Source: Pyropia yezoensis (Eukaryota > Rhodophyta > Bangiophyceae > Bangiales > Bangiaceae). From it: DNA of 64,000 bases. The notes under the pieces were generated by a model, which worked only from the letters and a program-made list of their open reading frames with translations, ran no database searches and was not told the origin of the DNA. Position 1 is the stretch's first letter. Each line of letters opens with the position of its first letter. Positions 9,184 through 20,800 of this stretch are shown one piece after another. The stretch lies in assembly GCA_009829735.1 (NCBI GenBank), contig CM020620.1, positions 25,632,951 to 25,696,950 on the forward strand, read 5' to 3'. Position numbers and translations under genes: made by a program.

Positions 9184-10365
9184 CTAGACGTAGTCCTCCC
9201 GCGGCACCGCATCCTTCCACGAGTCCATGTCCCCCTGGTCCGCATAGTCCAGCTGCCGGCGGTCGGCTACAAACCCTCCATTCCCCTCCCCCGCCCCCAA
9301 CGTGGTTGCCCACACCACCGTGTCGGCCCCCTGTGCCAGCGGCACAATACCCGGCAGGTCCTTGATCATCTCCGTGTTGTCCCCAGTATCGGTGAGGCCA
9401 GGGCAGGCGGCATGGTAGGCAACTCCCGGGGGACGGGCGTCGCGGCCGAGGAGGCGAAGGAGCGTTGTCAGGCCCACTTTGCTTACCGCGTAAGGATCAG
9501 CCTTCCAGCCAGCGGCGGTAAGGCCGGCGGCGCCGTCTGCCTCGGCCGCCGACGCCGCATCCTCCATCATCTGACTCAGCCTGTCAATTGAGAGGTCGGG
9601 GGAGGCGAGAGTGGTGCGCAAAACATCCCCGGGCTGGGCAACGAGGGAGCCCAGGCGAGAGGAGACGGCCACCACCCGGGAACCGGCGTGGAGGAGCGCC
9701 TCCACCGCCCGTACCGTCCGGAGGGCGCCAAAATAGTTCACATTCACCGACTGACGGGTGTCGGAGGGGCTCCGTCCCATGACGCCCGCATTAAGGACCA
9801 GCACGTCCAGCCGCCCGTGCTCTGCCGCAACTCGCCCAGCCCAGGCCGTGATGGACGACGGGTCGGCCACGTCCAGGGGCATGTACTTAGCGCGGGGGTT
9901 GTCCAGGGAGCCAACGGCAGCCTTGCCTCGCTCCTACCGATGGCGAGTGCGCAGGGTGGAACAGCGGGCGAGTCAGGAAGAGGGCGGAGGAGAGGGTCAA
10001 AAGAGGGCGGTGGCCAGCAAGGAAGGAATGGGCAAACCGGGCGCCGCAGGGACGCAGGGACAGGAGGCACCGGGGGAGGACAACAGGCGAGGCAAAGGAG
10101 AAGCGACGTGAGGACGCAAGGTGTGAGAAACGCGAGCAGGCGGCCCGGCTGGCACGGAGCCAAAAAAGGGAGAGAGACTACGGAATAGAGGCGCGCCACC
10201 CGGGGTGCGCCCAACCGCTCGCCTCTTTCGCCGTACCTCGTTGCGAGACGTGACCAGCACCGTCGCGTCGGGGTGGTCGGACAGGAGTCGGCGAGCAACC
10301 TCGTAGCCAATGCCCTTGTTGGCCCCCGTCACAGCCATGACGGGTTTCCCGGCGAGGGGGGCCAT
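9184..10365 (-). CDS. Short-chain dehydrogenase/reductase, carbonyl-reductase-like, two exons
   Basis: An NAD(P)H-dependent oxidoreductase of about 292 residues. Exon 1 is 10365-10237 and exon 2 is 9933-9184, separated by a 303-bp phase-0 intron (9934-10236) that begins GTACGG and ends GGTAG. Splicing joins VTSRNE to ERGKAAV, the usual sequence after the second Rossmann strand. Motifs are TGANKGIG (residues 13-20, dinucleotide binding), NAG (91-93), the catalytic Ser of AVSSRLG (134/135) and YAVSK (Tyr191, Lys195). A long helical insert between Ser and Tyr, and the later CPGLTDT, resemble monomeric carbonyl reductases (CBR1 group). The start is MAPLAGK; no other in-frame ATG lies close upstream. 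Predicted cytosolic; substrate unknown. Confidence 0.88.
9934..10236 (-). other. Spliceosomal intron of the dehydrogenase gene
   Basis: The donor GAG|GTACGG at 10236 and the acceptor GGTAG|GAGCGA at 9934 restore one continuous dehydrogenase frame. The intron has stops in the frame of the exons. It is the best-supported intron in the window and shows the DNA is eukaryotic nuclear. Confidence 0.85.
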
Positions 10366-11019
10366 GGCACCAACTGTAGTCGCAGGGGACGAGCGGGGGG
10401 CGACAGCGACAGTTGCCACAGAGTACGGCGTGGAGGCGTGGGAGGTGGGGGGAAGAGGGGTAGGGAAGAGGCGTGGGGCCGGCTACGACTCAGGCCGGTC
10501 GAGTACAACAAGGAGTAACGCCGAGGGGGGCAGGGGTGGAGCTATGTATAGGGGAAGCGGCGGCCCCGTCCACTCGGGGCGACCCGCGCCCGCCGAGCCG
10601 CCCTCCCCGAGGTCATGTAGACGGTCACGGGGCAAACGTGCAAATGAGGGCAGGCGGCCTGGCGATGATGGCCTTGCCTCCGGGGCCCCAGAGTCTGTGC
10701 TCCTTGCCGACAGGAGGCCGCAAGCAAACAACAGAGCTGGCATTCTATGCACGTCATCGTGGCCCTTCCATTGATCCTGAATCTGACAGCTGGTACTTCT
10801 CTATTTCAGAATAGGCCCGACATCGAGACAGGTTCATGCAATATTCATCGCCTCTCAACCACTTTTTCACCATCTTTTCTTATATTTCCTTCACATCCTC
10901 TGCAGATTTACACAGATGTCTGAGTGTCACAGGATCCGAAGCGGGGGGGGGCTCTGCTGCTTGCCGTTGACGGCTCATTTCTTCTCGGCCCTCGTCTCCC
11001 TCTCGTCCGTGTTGGCAGC
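10366..11019. other. Divergent promoter region
   Basis: Separates the dehydrogenase (-) from the P-loop kinase (+). AT content rises at about 10,740-10,915, immediately upstream of the kinase gene, which fits a promoter. No specific elements are recognised. Confidence 0.5.
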
Positions 11020-11946
11020 ATGAGCCCCTCTTCCCCGCCCCTCCCGCCCTCTGCGGGTCTTCTCGTTCTCCTTCGAGGCCTCCCTGGGGTTGGCAAGACC
11101 ACTCTTGCCACCGCGGTAGCGGCTGCGACTGGCCTGCCCGTCTTGTGCAAGGACGACGTGCGGGACACGCTCGTGAAGCTGGAGCGCCGCCTTCCCCCGC
11201 CACTGCTGCCACTGCGGCGGCCGCCGCCGCCGCCGCCGCCGCCGCCGCTACCCCCGCCGTCGCTGCGATCATCGCCATCACCGCCGCCCTACCAGGCCGA
11301 CGGGTCGCGGCCTTCATTGCCCTCGGCGGCGAAGCCATCGGCGGCGCCCGCGGCGATGATAGCGGTTGGGGCACCCGACCCCAACCCCCCCTCTGCGACC
11401 GATTGGAACGACGCCGCCTACACCATCCTCTACTCCCTGGCGCGGACGCAGCTGCTCGCCGCCCGCCTCCCCGGTGTGCTCGTCGAGGCGCCGCTGGTGC
11501 GCGCGTCGGCAGTGGCAGCCGCCGCGACGGCGGTGCTGGGTGCGGCGGACCCCCCGTCGCCTCCCCCCCTCCGCTCCCCCCTGCCCCCCCACCCCCCCCC
11601 CTCCCCTTCTCTTTCCCCCGGCGGCGTCGGGCGGCTGCTGGTGGTAGACTGCACGTGTGGGATGGGAGAGTGGGCGGCCCGCCTGGCAGCCCGCGCTGAC
11701 AAGGCGGCGGCGGCGGCGGCGACTGTCGGCGAGACGTACCCGGGCGGCGGGGAGCACCGGCCAACGACCGTGGCGGCGGTGCGGGCCTATTACGGCGGCA
11801 CCGACCTCGAGCCGGTGGACGCTGGCGTGGCTGCAGACGTATTGGCGGTGGATACGGGACGGGAGCTGGGGGAGGTCGCCGCAGAGGTGGCTGCCTGGGT
11901 CCGCGCCCACCTTCGTGCGGGGGGGGCAGAGGGGCAAGTGGCCTGA
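11020..11946 (+). CDS. P-loop kinase (AAA_33-type), low-complexity inserts
   Basis: A 308-residue protein with a clear Walker A motif, RGLPGVGKTT at residues 19-28, followed by LCKDDVRDTL (residues 42-51). The second block is the conserved region after the first helix in AAA_33 small-molecule and nucleic-acid kinases. Later blocks fit the fold: DWNDAAYTILYSLARTQL, LVEAPLVR and LLVVDCTC (a Walker-B-like strand). The C-terminus (AVDTGRELGEVAAEVAAWVRAHL) looks like the closing strand and helix. Two Pro/Ser/Ala-rich inserts (about 60-125 and 175-205) separate these blocks, as in other proteins of this genome. The frame is open 32 codons further upstream but only from a GTG, so the ATG giving MSPSSPP is used. 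The phosphorylated substrate is unknown. Confidence 0.72.
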   Translation: MSPSSPPLPPSAGLLVLLRGLPGVGKTTLATAVAAATGLPVLCKDDVRDTLVKLERRLPPPLLPLRRPPPPPPPPPLPPPSLRSSPSPPPYQADGSRPSLPSAAKPSAAPAAMIAVGAPDPNPPSATDWNDAAYTILYSLARTQLLAARLPGVLVEAPLVRASAVAAAATAVLGAADPPSPPPLRSPLPPHPPPSPSLSPGGVGRLLVVDCTCGMGEWAARLAARADKAAAAAATVGETYPGGGEHRPTTVAAVRAYYGGTDLEPVDAGVAADVLAVDTGRELGEVAAEVAAWVRAHLRAGGAEGQVA

Positions 11947-12393
11947 CCACCCGAACCCGTACGAATTTGATCTGAAAACATTGATCCAGTGTCACAGGGT
12001 AACCAGTTGTTGGTCGAACTGGGTTGTTTTGGGGCATCCCAGCGCCACCGGTTGGTGGTCGTGGCGCCAAAAAACGGGCGCGCCCTCTTGCCCCCGCCCG
12101 CCTCCTGCCCCCCTCGCACCTCGATACGCTACCAATGACGACGACTGCGTGTCCTTCGTACTGGTGTCGCGTCTTTCCCGTTTCCCCCGACGGACAGCGG
12201 CGAGGGTAGTCCCCCGCGCTGTACCGACCTTCCCCCTTGTCCCCGCTGCTTCCTCCCGACCTCCCCCCTCCCCCTCCTCCTCCCTGGCCCACGAATGTTG
12301 GTCGCCTTGGCCGCCCACTCCCCAGCCTCTCCCGTCCACCACTGACACCCCTCTCCCCTCCCCCCCCCCCCCCCCCCCCGCTTCCGCGGCGCA
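11947..12393. other. Intergenic region between P-loop kinase and CAP-G2 genes
   Basis: Both flanking genes are on the plus strand. The first 120 bases are less GC-rich; the rest is pyrimidine-rich up to the CAP-G2 ATG, with a C run at about 12,360-12,379. Such C/T-rich leaders precede several ATGs in this window. Confidence 0.5.
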
Positions 12394-12780
12394 ATGCCTG
12401 CTGCGCTTGCCCCCCCTGCGGCCTGGCTAGCCGCCGCCCTCCCCCCCCCCCGTGCGGCCCCGGCGGCCGCGCTCGCCGCCGTCCGCGCCCTCCGCGCCGA
12501 CCGGCCAACGGGGGTGGTGGGTGCAGTGGCGGCGGCGCCACCCGCGCTGCTGACACGCCTGGGGGGGGTCCTCGCCGCCGCCGCGGGGGTGGCCGTCGCG
12601 GAGCTCACCGCCGCCGCCACCGCCGCGGACGCCGCCGCCGCTGCTGCATCCACCGTGGGGGGCGGGCGAGGCCTGTCACCAGCAGCGGCCGGCGGGGGCA
12701 GTAGCGGGACTGGCGTCGGCGGTGGTGGCGGGGGTGGTGGCGACCACGGCGTAGACGGCGGCGACGGCGACGGCGACGGT

Positions 12781-12811
<31 letters not shown>

Positions 12812-13547
12812 GTGGTGGTGGTAGTGTTGGTGGCGGCGGCGCCGACGGCCGTGACGCCGTCGCCGACGCCGCGGCGGCGGTCGACGTGGCGGACGCGGCG
12901 GCTGCCGACGTGGCCGCTGTCGCCGCGGCAACGGCCGAAGGGGAGGCCGCCCGCGCCGATGCGGTCGCCCGTGCCGATACCCCGTCGGCCGCGCTCGCCG
13001 CTCTCGCCACCCTCACTGCCGGCGCGCTGCTGACCGATGGTGGGGGGGCGGGTGGGGGGGGGGGTGAGGCTGGCGCGCGTGGTGGCGCCACCGCCGACGC
13101 CGTTGCGCGCGCCGCTGAAGCGGTGGTGGGGGGGGCCGGGGGGGAGGTGCTCGCGCCGCCGCTCGTCGTCTACCTGCTCCGACACTCCCTTGCGGGCGCC
13201 GCCGAGGCGGCCGACGGCGGCGCGGCGGGCGGCGGCGCGGCGGCGGCGACAGCGGCGTCCAAGCGTGGCGGCGGTGGCGGCGGCGGCGGTGGCGGCGGTG
13301 GCGGCGGTGGCGGCGGTGGCGGTGGGGTGGCGGCGTACGTCCGCCGCCTCTACGCCGTCCGGTCGGCGGTGGCGGTGCTGGTGCTGGACGCCTCCCCCTC
13401 CGACGGTACGACGGCGCTGCTGGTGGCGGCGGCGGGCTCCCCCGCCTACCTCCGCTCCGACGTTGGCCGCCGCTTCCTCGGCTACGCCCTCTCCTCCCTG
13501 GGCGGCCGCGTCGCGGCGGCGCTGCACGCCGCGCTGCGGCGGTCGCT

Positions 13548-13591
<44 letters not shown>

Positions 13592-16500
13592 GGGCGACGC
13601 CGTCGGCGAAGTCTACTACCGCGCGTGGCGGGCCGTGGGTGGGGCCGCCCGCGCCGCCGCCGCCGCGGCGGCGGCCATGGATGGGGGGGCGGCGGGGGCG
13701 GCGGGGGGCGCCGCCGCGAGTGGCCGCGGGGCAGCAGCGGCGGGGCGGCGAGGCCGTCCGGCCACTGGCGCCCGGGGGGGCGCCACGGCGGCGGCGGCGG
13801 CGACGGCGGCGCCCCCCCTCCCGCCCACCCCCGGCGGCGGCGGCAGCGGGGAGGTTGACGCGGACGCCCCCCCCCCCGTCACGCCCGCCACGGCGGTGGG
13901 GTGGCTGTCCGACCTGGCCCGCCTGGCCATCCTGGCGGTGGACCCGCCGCTGGCCGCCGCCGCCGCCGCCGCGCTGGGCGTCTTCCACGCCCAAAAGCGG
14001 GTGGCCGGCGTGGACGCCGCGCTCGACGCGGCCTACGCGCCCGTCCTCTTCCGCAGCCTGTCGGCGGCGCATCCGGCGGTGCGGCGGGCGGCGACGCTCC
14101 TCCTCGCCGACGCCTTTCCCGTCCACGACCCCGACGGGCCGCTGGCGGCGATTGACGGCGCGCTCGCCGCGCAGCTGTGGGCGCTCGCCGAGCTCCTCAC
14201 CGACCCCGCGCCGGCGGTGCGGGCGACCGCCGTCGCCGCCGCGTGCCGCGTGCTGGGCGTCTGGTGGGAGCTCCTCCCCGCGTCGGCCGTCCGGCGGCTG
14301 CTGCTGCTGCTGGTCACCCGTGCTGCCGCCGACGGGGCGGCGGCGGGGGTGCGCGCGGCCGTCGCCCGCGGGCTGGCGTTTGTGGTGGCCGAGGCGCGGC
14401 CGTCGCACCGGGTGCTCGCGACCGTCCTCCCGCGGGTGGGGGTGCTCGTCCACGACCGGGTGGTGGGCGTCCGCGTCGCGGCGCTGCGGCTGCTGGCGGC
14501 GGTCAACGCCGTGCGGAGCTTGCGGTGGTACGAGGTGGTCCCCGCCGCCGAGCTGGTCGCCCGCCTCCCGACAGAGGGGGGGGGGGTGCGGCTCCTGATT
14601 GTCCGGCTGCTGCTGCGGAGCTACTTCCCGGTAAAGGTGCCGAAAAAGGTGGCGGCGGCCGCTGCGGCAGCAGCCGTGGCGGCTTCCGCCCCGGCGAGCG
14701 TCACCCCGGGGGTGGCCGCACCCCCTGCCAACACGGCCGCAGAGCGCAGCGGCGCGGCGGCGCCGACTGCCCGCGCCGCCTCTGGGGAGCGGCCGCCGCC
14801 CTCCCCAGCTGAAACGGTGGTTGGGGAGCAGCTGTGGCGGGCGGTGACGCTCGTCCGCACCGCCCCCGACGCGGCGGTTGTCTTCTACGGCTGCCTCCAC
14901 CTCCACGTCCCGCCGGGGCCGCTGTGCGCGTTTGCCGCAGCCGTATTTCGAGCCGTCCAGACGGCCACCGCCGCAGCCGCCTCGGCGGCGGCGGCGGCGG
15001 CGGCGGCGACGGCGGCACCCCCTGTGACGGCCAACGGGGGTGACGGCCCCAGCGGTGGGGGCGTCAGCGGCACCGCCGCCACGTCGGCGGCGGCAGCGGC
15101 GGCGGTGGAACCCACTCCTCCCCCCGTCGACGCTGCTGCGGTGCCCGCCCTACTGGCCGCCTCAGCCCCCCTTCGTGCCGACCTGCTGTCCGTCCTCCCC
15201 CCCCTGCTGTCGTCGGTGGCGCCCGCGCTGGCCGCCCCCGCCAATGCACCCCTCCGGTCTGCCCTCCACGCCGCCCTCGGTGGGGACGCCCTCGCCGGTC
15301 TCTTGTCTGGCGGGACCAGCGGCAGCGGCGGCAGCGGCGGCAGCGGCAGCGTCAGCGCCGGAGCGACCGCTGCTGCCACAGACAGCCGCGTGCGGGCGGC
15401 GGCGTGGCGGGTAGCGGCCGCGCTGCCGCCCGCCGCGCTGCCGCCTATTGTGGACGCGTGGGAGCCGGCGCTGGCGGCGCTGCCCGCGGGCTTCCGCACC
15501 GCCCTCGCGGCGCTCCCCGCGCCGGGGGCGGCCGGCGGCGGCAGCGGTGGCGCCCCGGCCGCCAAGCGCCGCCGCGGCGGCGCTGCCGCCGCCACCGCTG
15601 TCGCCGCGGCACCACCGGGGACGCTGCCGCCGCCGCCATCGGCGGCGGCGGCGGCTGCCGCGGCGGCGGCCGCCGCCGACGACTGGCCCGTCCTGACGGC
15701 GTTGGTGGCGGCGGGCGCCGCCTGGGGCGCCGCCCCCGAGCTCGCCGCCCGCGCTGCCCGGTGGGCCACGTCCGCGTCGGCCGCCAAGGCCGCCGCGGGC
15801 GTCCGGCTCGTCGAGGCGGTCCTGTCCGAGGCCGCCGCCGCCGCCGCGTGGGCAACCCCCGGGGGGGGGGGGGCGGACGTGGCCGCCGCGCTGCTCGCGG
15901 CCGTCTCGCGGGGGCTGCCAGAGCTGGTCGCCGCAGGTGGGGACAGCGGCGGCGCCGACTCCTCCAAGGGGCGGGGGGCGGGGGGGGGGGCGGGAAGTGG
16001 AAGCGACAATGCCGGGGGGGCGGCGGCGGCGGCGGCGGCTGGGCGTCCGGCCAAGCGTCCGCGCAGCGCAGGGGGTGCGGCAGCGACCGCCGCGGCCGCT
16101 GCCGCCGCGGCCACTACGCCGGCCGACGGCGTGGACGGGCGCAAGGCGGCGCTGCTGCTGCGGCAGCTGGCCGTCCTCCTCCGGATGGTGCTCCACGAGC
16201 GCGTGCGCGCAGCCGACGGGGCGACCGCTGCCGCCGCCGCCGCCGCGGCCGCGGCGACGACGCCCGGCACCGCAGCTGGTGGCGGGCGCGGCGGTGCCCC
16301 CGCCCACCCCCCCCCCCCCCCCCCCCCCCCCTTCTGCCCTGGCGCCCGGCCGTGCCGCCGCCGCGGCGGCCTCCACCGCCGCCCCCGTACGGGTGCTGTT
16401 GGACCTTGCCGCCGCCACGCTGGTACCCGCGGCCGGCACCGTCGCCGCCGCCCGCGGGGCGGTGGCGGTGTTGCTGAGCCGCCTCGCCGACGCGGCGGTG

Positions 16501-18570
16501 CTGCAGGTGCTCCCCGCCGCCGAGGCGGCGGCCGCGTCGGCAATTGCTGCCGCGACGGCTGCCGCCATTACTGCGGCGGCCACCTCGCTGACGGCGCGGG
16601 GCGGTGGGGCCGCCGCCGCCGCCTCTGCCGCCGCCGCCGCCGCCGCTGGTGCGGCTGTCGGCACCGCCGCTGGGCTGGCCGGCGGCGGTGCCCCCGCGGC
16701 GGTCGTTGCCGCCGCGGCTGCCGCTGACGCGGCGCGCACCGCGGCGGCGGCGGCAGCGGCGTGGCGGTGGAACGAGGCGGACGCGGCGGCCGACGCGGCG
16801 CTGGAGCTGGTGGCGGCTGCCGCCACGGCCGCCGCCGCCGACGCGACGGGGGGAGACGGTGGGCTCGACGCGGCCGCCACGGGGGGGGTGACCACCTCGC
16901 TGGTGGGCGTGGTGGTGGCGTATGGCGGCGCGGCAGCGACGGCGGCATCTGACACGGGTGGAGGTGGCGGCGGCTGCGACGGTGACGGCGGTAGCGGTGA
17001 TGGGGCAGGCGCCGGCGCTGCCGACGGGCCGTCGCCGCCCCTCCGCTTTGGCCGTGTCCTCGTCCGCCGCCTGGTGGCGGCTGCAGCGGGTGCCGGCGGC
17101 GGGGACGCGGCCGCCACCGCTGCCGAGGCGATTGCCGACGCGACCGCCGCCGCCCTATCGGCGCGGCCGGCGCGGGTGGGCGGCGCCGCCGCCACGCTCC
17201 TGCGCGGTGTCCTGGCCGCCGCCGCCGCCTCCACCGCCGCTGCCGCCCCCGCTGTCGACGCCGACGCCACGGGCACCACGGACGCAAACTCCTCGACTGC
17301 AGTCGATGGCGATGAAGGCGGCGGCGGCGGCGGCGGCGGTGGCGGTGGCGACGGCGACGCCCTGGGCCCGGTGTCGTCCGCCGCCGCGGCCGCCGCCGCC
17401 GCGGTGGCGACGCTGGTGGCGGCCGTCGCCGAGCGCCAGACCGCCGTCGAAGCTGCGTCGGCGGGGCGGCCGTCGCGCGCGCGAGGTGCTGCCGCCGCCG
17501 CGACGGCGGCGGCGGAGCTCGCCTGGGCCACTGCCGTTTCCGACGCAGTCGCGACTATGGGGGCGGGTGGGGGGGGGGGCGCGGAGCCACCCGCCACGCC
17601 CGCGGCTGTGGGTGGTGAGGGCGGCGGCGGCGGCGGCGACGGCGACGGCGGCGGCGGTGGCGCCGCCGCTCCCCCCGCGACGTCCGACGACGGGGATACG
17701 CCCATGAGGGAGGCCAACGCCCCCGCGCCCGCCGCCGGCACGCCCCCCACCACCACCGCCACCACCACCGACGGTAACGTCGCCGCCTCCGGCACCGCCG
17801 CGTCGGCCGCCGCCGCTGCTGCCGCGGCGCGCGGCGCCCGGTACGAGCGCGCCCTCGCCGCGGCGGTGGCGACGGCCGCGGACGAGCGGGCGGCCGACGC
17901 TGCGGCGGCAGTGCGGCGGCGGCGCAAGGTGTCGTTTGTGTTGCCCGAGGAGCTGCCGGCGGCGCCGCTGGCAGGCCGGTTGGCCGCCACGCTCACCGCC
18001 GCGGACCTGGAGGTGGGGGAAGAGGAGGAGGGCGGGGAGATGCGGCTGGGTGGCGGCGGCGGCGGTGGCGGCGGCGGTGGCGGCGGCGGCGGCGGCGGTG
18101 GCGGTAGTGGTGGCGGCGGGGACGGGAATGGGGACGGGTGCGGCGGCGGCAGCGGGGTTGGGCGCGCATCGGAAGAGGGTGGCGCGGACAGCAACGACGA
18201 TGGTGAGGACGACAGCGGTGGGGAGGGGGGCTCTGGGGGGGAGGACGGCGGCAGCGACGACGGGGGGGGGGATGATGCGCTCGGCGGCGACGGGCGGGAA
18301 AAGGAGGGCGGCCGCCTGCCGCGGGCGGGCGCTGCGGCGGCGGCGGCCGCCGCGGGCGACGACGGTGCCGCCGCGGGCGACGCGGCCCCGGATGATGAGG
18401 TGGGGAGGCTGCACGGCCATGGTGCCGGCGGTGGCGGTACCGTTGGCGGCGGTGACGACGGCGGCGACGGCAGCGGCGGCGGCGACGGCGACAGCAGCGG
18501 CAGCGGCGGCGACAGTGGCGGTGGCGGTGGCGATGGCGGCAACGGGACGGCGGCGATGGACACGGACTGA
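12394..18570 (+). CDS. NCAPG2: Condensin-II complex non-SMC subunit G2 (CAP-G2/NCAPG2-like), frame broken at homopolymers
   Basis: HEAT-repeat subunit of condensin II, which compacts chromosomes. The gene starts at the ATG giving MPAALAPP and ends MDTD at 18570, about 2050 residues, unusually long for the family. Three frames are used in order. Frame 1 runs to the 43-base G run at 13548-13590 and ends with YLRSDVGRRFLGYALSSLGG. Frame 2 resumes at GDAVGEVYYRAWRAV and holds the diagnostic core: FRSLSAAHPAVRRAATLLLADAFPVHDP, then LLTDPAPAVRATAV, LHDRV-type repeats and RWYEVVPAAELVARL. Frame 3 begins at the C run around 16308-16331 and runs to the acidic, Gly-rich tail. Each change falls in a homopolymer while protein sense continues, so I treat it as one gene. 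The extra length is Ala, Gly and Asp low-complexity sequence. Confidence 0.78.
13548..13590 (+). repeat. 43-base uninterrupted G run inside CAP-G2 gene
   Basis: All bases from 13548 to 13590 are G. It would encode about 14 Gly between two HEAT-region segments of CAP-G2, and the reading frame changes across it. Such a tract is prone to slippage and to sequencing error and could form G-quadruplexes. Confidence 0.95.
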
Positions 18571-18953
18571 CCGCCGCCCGCCCGCCCGGCGCTTTATCTC
18601 CCCCGGCTATTCCCTCACACGGAGCTGCCCTCCACGGCTGCACAAGCCGACCACGCCGGCCAGGCAAGAGGAAGAGTACCCAGCAAGCGACCCTTTGACA
18701 GGCCAGTCCTGAAGGAACTGCCAGGGCGTTTTCGCGAACGCGTTTTCGGTTGCCCGGAGCGTTTCCGGGCTCACCGTGGCTGGCAACCAGGGAGCCCCCG
18801 GCTCCCGCGGTACTTGCACCAGAGCCTCCTCGGGGGGGTGGTGGTCCTTTATTCGACGAGGACACAGGGAACGTCCTGGAGGCTGAAGCGGTGGCGGGGG
18901 TGGTGGGACTGCCGCCGGGGATGCCCAGTTCAAGAGGGGGTCCCTGCTCAGAC
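18571..18953. other. Intergenic region before the inverted repeat
   Basis: Holds the CAP-G2 3' end. No coding sequence is recognisable. GC content begins to fall towards the transposon island. Confidence 0.5.
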
Positions 18954-18958
18954 GACAG

Positions 18959-20797
18959 AGAGGCACTTCCATGAAATCACGTCCTGTCACGCAAAGTCAC
19001 AAATTTCTTTTTGCAGCCTGGCCCCTCTCTTCGAGTCTTTTGGCACCCCACTACCAACAGATCGGTGCAAGCCCACGTGACGGGCGACACACCATCGTCT
19101 TCATCAGAGTGAGCGCTTTCGTCCATGTGTGGTTTCTATGAAAAATATTGAAAGCTGGCCACGTGGTGGTCTCAAGAGTGCATCATCCAATACACCTGCT
19201 TGCTCCGTCGCTTGCTCCATGTACCCTCCACCACCAGGCACCTACGGACGGAGCTACACCCCAAGGTATCTCCCACAGACCACCCTGCGTCTACTGATGC
19301 AAAAAACGCGATGAGTTTCTATGGTGTGCAGCCCAAGAGAGCGGTCTTTTCACAAACTTGGTGCCAAAAACAGCCATTTCTGCCCCCCCCCCCCCCCCAC
19401 AGACTGGAGAAGGACAGCCGCCATGCACTGGCATAGCCCATACTATAGCTGTGTGTCCCTGTGAGCCTTAGGGAACACGAAAGTCCCACTGCCGACATCT
19501 CAACATGGACCCAGGGCCGGGTTTTTGCTCAACGTCGGACTCTTGTCCTGAGGCCTGTCGCTACAAAGACATGGTGCACCCACACAGGGATGAGCGGCTC
19601 TATCTGCTCCATGGTCTTCATCAAGGACCCTGTACGGATCCTGGCCAAAAGACAGGAGCTCAAAGCGTGTCCGGACCATCATGTGGCGAGCTTGGCGCCG
19701 GAGGCTGTCTGAGCTCCCTCTTCACGCGGGTCCAGCACGTTTGTGTCTCTGTGACGAGTCTGTGATGCCGTTTTTACTTCTTCATAGAACGGTCAGAGGT
19801 CTGTGGGTATTTAAAACTTTTTCTGTGCTTTCAAACGCATGGATCATCCCGTCACTGCTTGATGTGGATGCATCGCCCAGCAGCTTGAACAAAGTACATG
19901 ACACAGCTCACTACCCAGCTCTATGAACGTACAACAGACGTTGAACTGATGAGCGTCAACCCACAGTTGCCACCGAGTCTCTTCCCGGGACAGCCATGAC
20001 CAAGACAAGCACGACCTGATGGCAAACATGCGAAGCATAAAGAGCTCAGATAGCTTCTGGCCAAGAGCTCGCCACATGATGGTCCGGACACGCGTTGAGC
20101 TCCTGTCTTTTGGCCAGGATCCGTACAGGGTCCTTGATGAAGACCATGGAGCAGATAGAGCCGCTCATCCCTGTGTGGGTGCACCATGTCTTTGTAGCGA
20201 CAGGCCTCAGGACAAGAGTCCGACGTTGAGCAAAAACCCGGCCCTGGGTCCATGTTGAGATGTCGGCAGTGGGACTTTCGTGTTCCCTAAGGCTCACAGG
20301 GACACACAGCTATAGTATGGGCTATGCCAGTGCATGGCGGCTGTCCTTCTCCAGTCTGTGGGGGGGGGGGGGGGGCAGAAATGGCTGTTTTTGGCACCAA
20401 GTTTGTGAAAAGACCGCTCTCTTGGGCTGCACACCATAGAAACTCATCGCGTTTTTTGCATCAGTAGACGCAGGGTGGTCTGTGGGAGATACCTTGGGGT
20501 GTAGCTCCGTCCGTAGGTGCCTGGTGGTGGAGGGTACATGGAGCAAGCGACGGAGCAAGCAGGTGTATTGGATGATGCACTCTTGAGACCACCACGTGGC
20601 CAGCTTTCAATATTTTTCATAGAAACCACACATGGACGAAAGCGCTCACTCTGATGAAGACGATGGTGTGTCGCCCGTCACGTGGGCATGCACCGATCTG
20701 TTGGTAGTGGGGTGCCAAAGACTCGAAGAGAGGGGCCAGGCTGCAAAAAGAGTTTGTGACTTTTCGTGACAGGATGTGATTTCATGAAGGTGCCTCA
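18959..20797. repeat. Large near-identical inverted repeat (about 755-bp arms, about 327-bp spacer)
   Basis: The left arm (about 18959-19715) and right arm (about 20043-20797) are reverse complements around an axis near 19879, as shown by many identical segments in mirrored positions. Only a few substitutions and a one-base difference in a C/G run (19383-19398 against 20360-20375) separate the arms, so the duplication is recent. The arms share no similarity in the spacer 19716-20042. The string CTCAGAC occurs just outside the left arm (18947-18953) and at the right end (20794-20800), which could be a target duplication. No credible protein is encoded; open frames in the arms lack motifs. It may be a foldback transposon or two opposed copies of one short element. 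Confidence 0.9.
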
Positions 20798-20800
20798 GAC

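Noticed and set aside
9744-10310. Minus-strand frame across the dehydrogenase intron
   Set aside because: It covers the intron and reads the exon 2 start out of frame; the spliced gene explains the coding signal.
15162-18563. 1133-residue minus-strand frame opposite CAP-G2
   Set aside because: It is the antisense shadow of GCN-repeat coding sequence, made of Ser, Pro and Ala runs, while the plus strand carries the HEAT domain.
19461-20297. Identical 83-86-residue peptides on opposite strands as a duplicated gene
   Set aside because: They lie in the arms of the inverted repeat, lack motifs and arise from the duplication itself.
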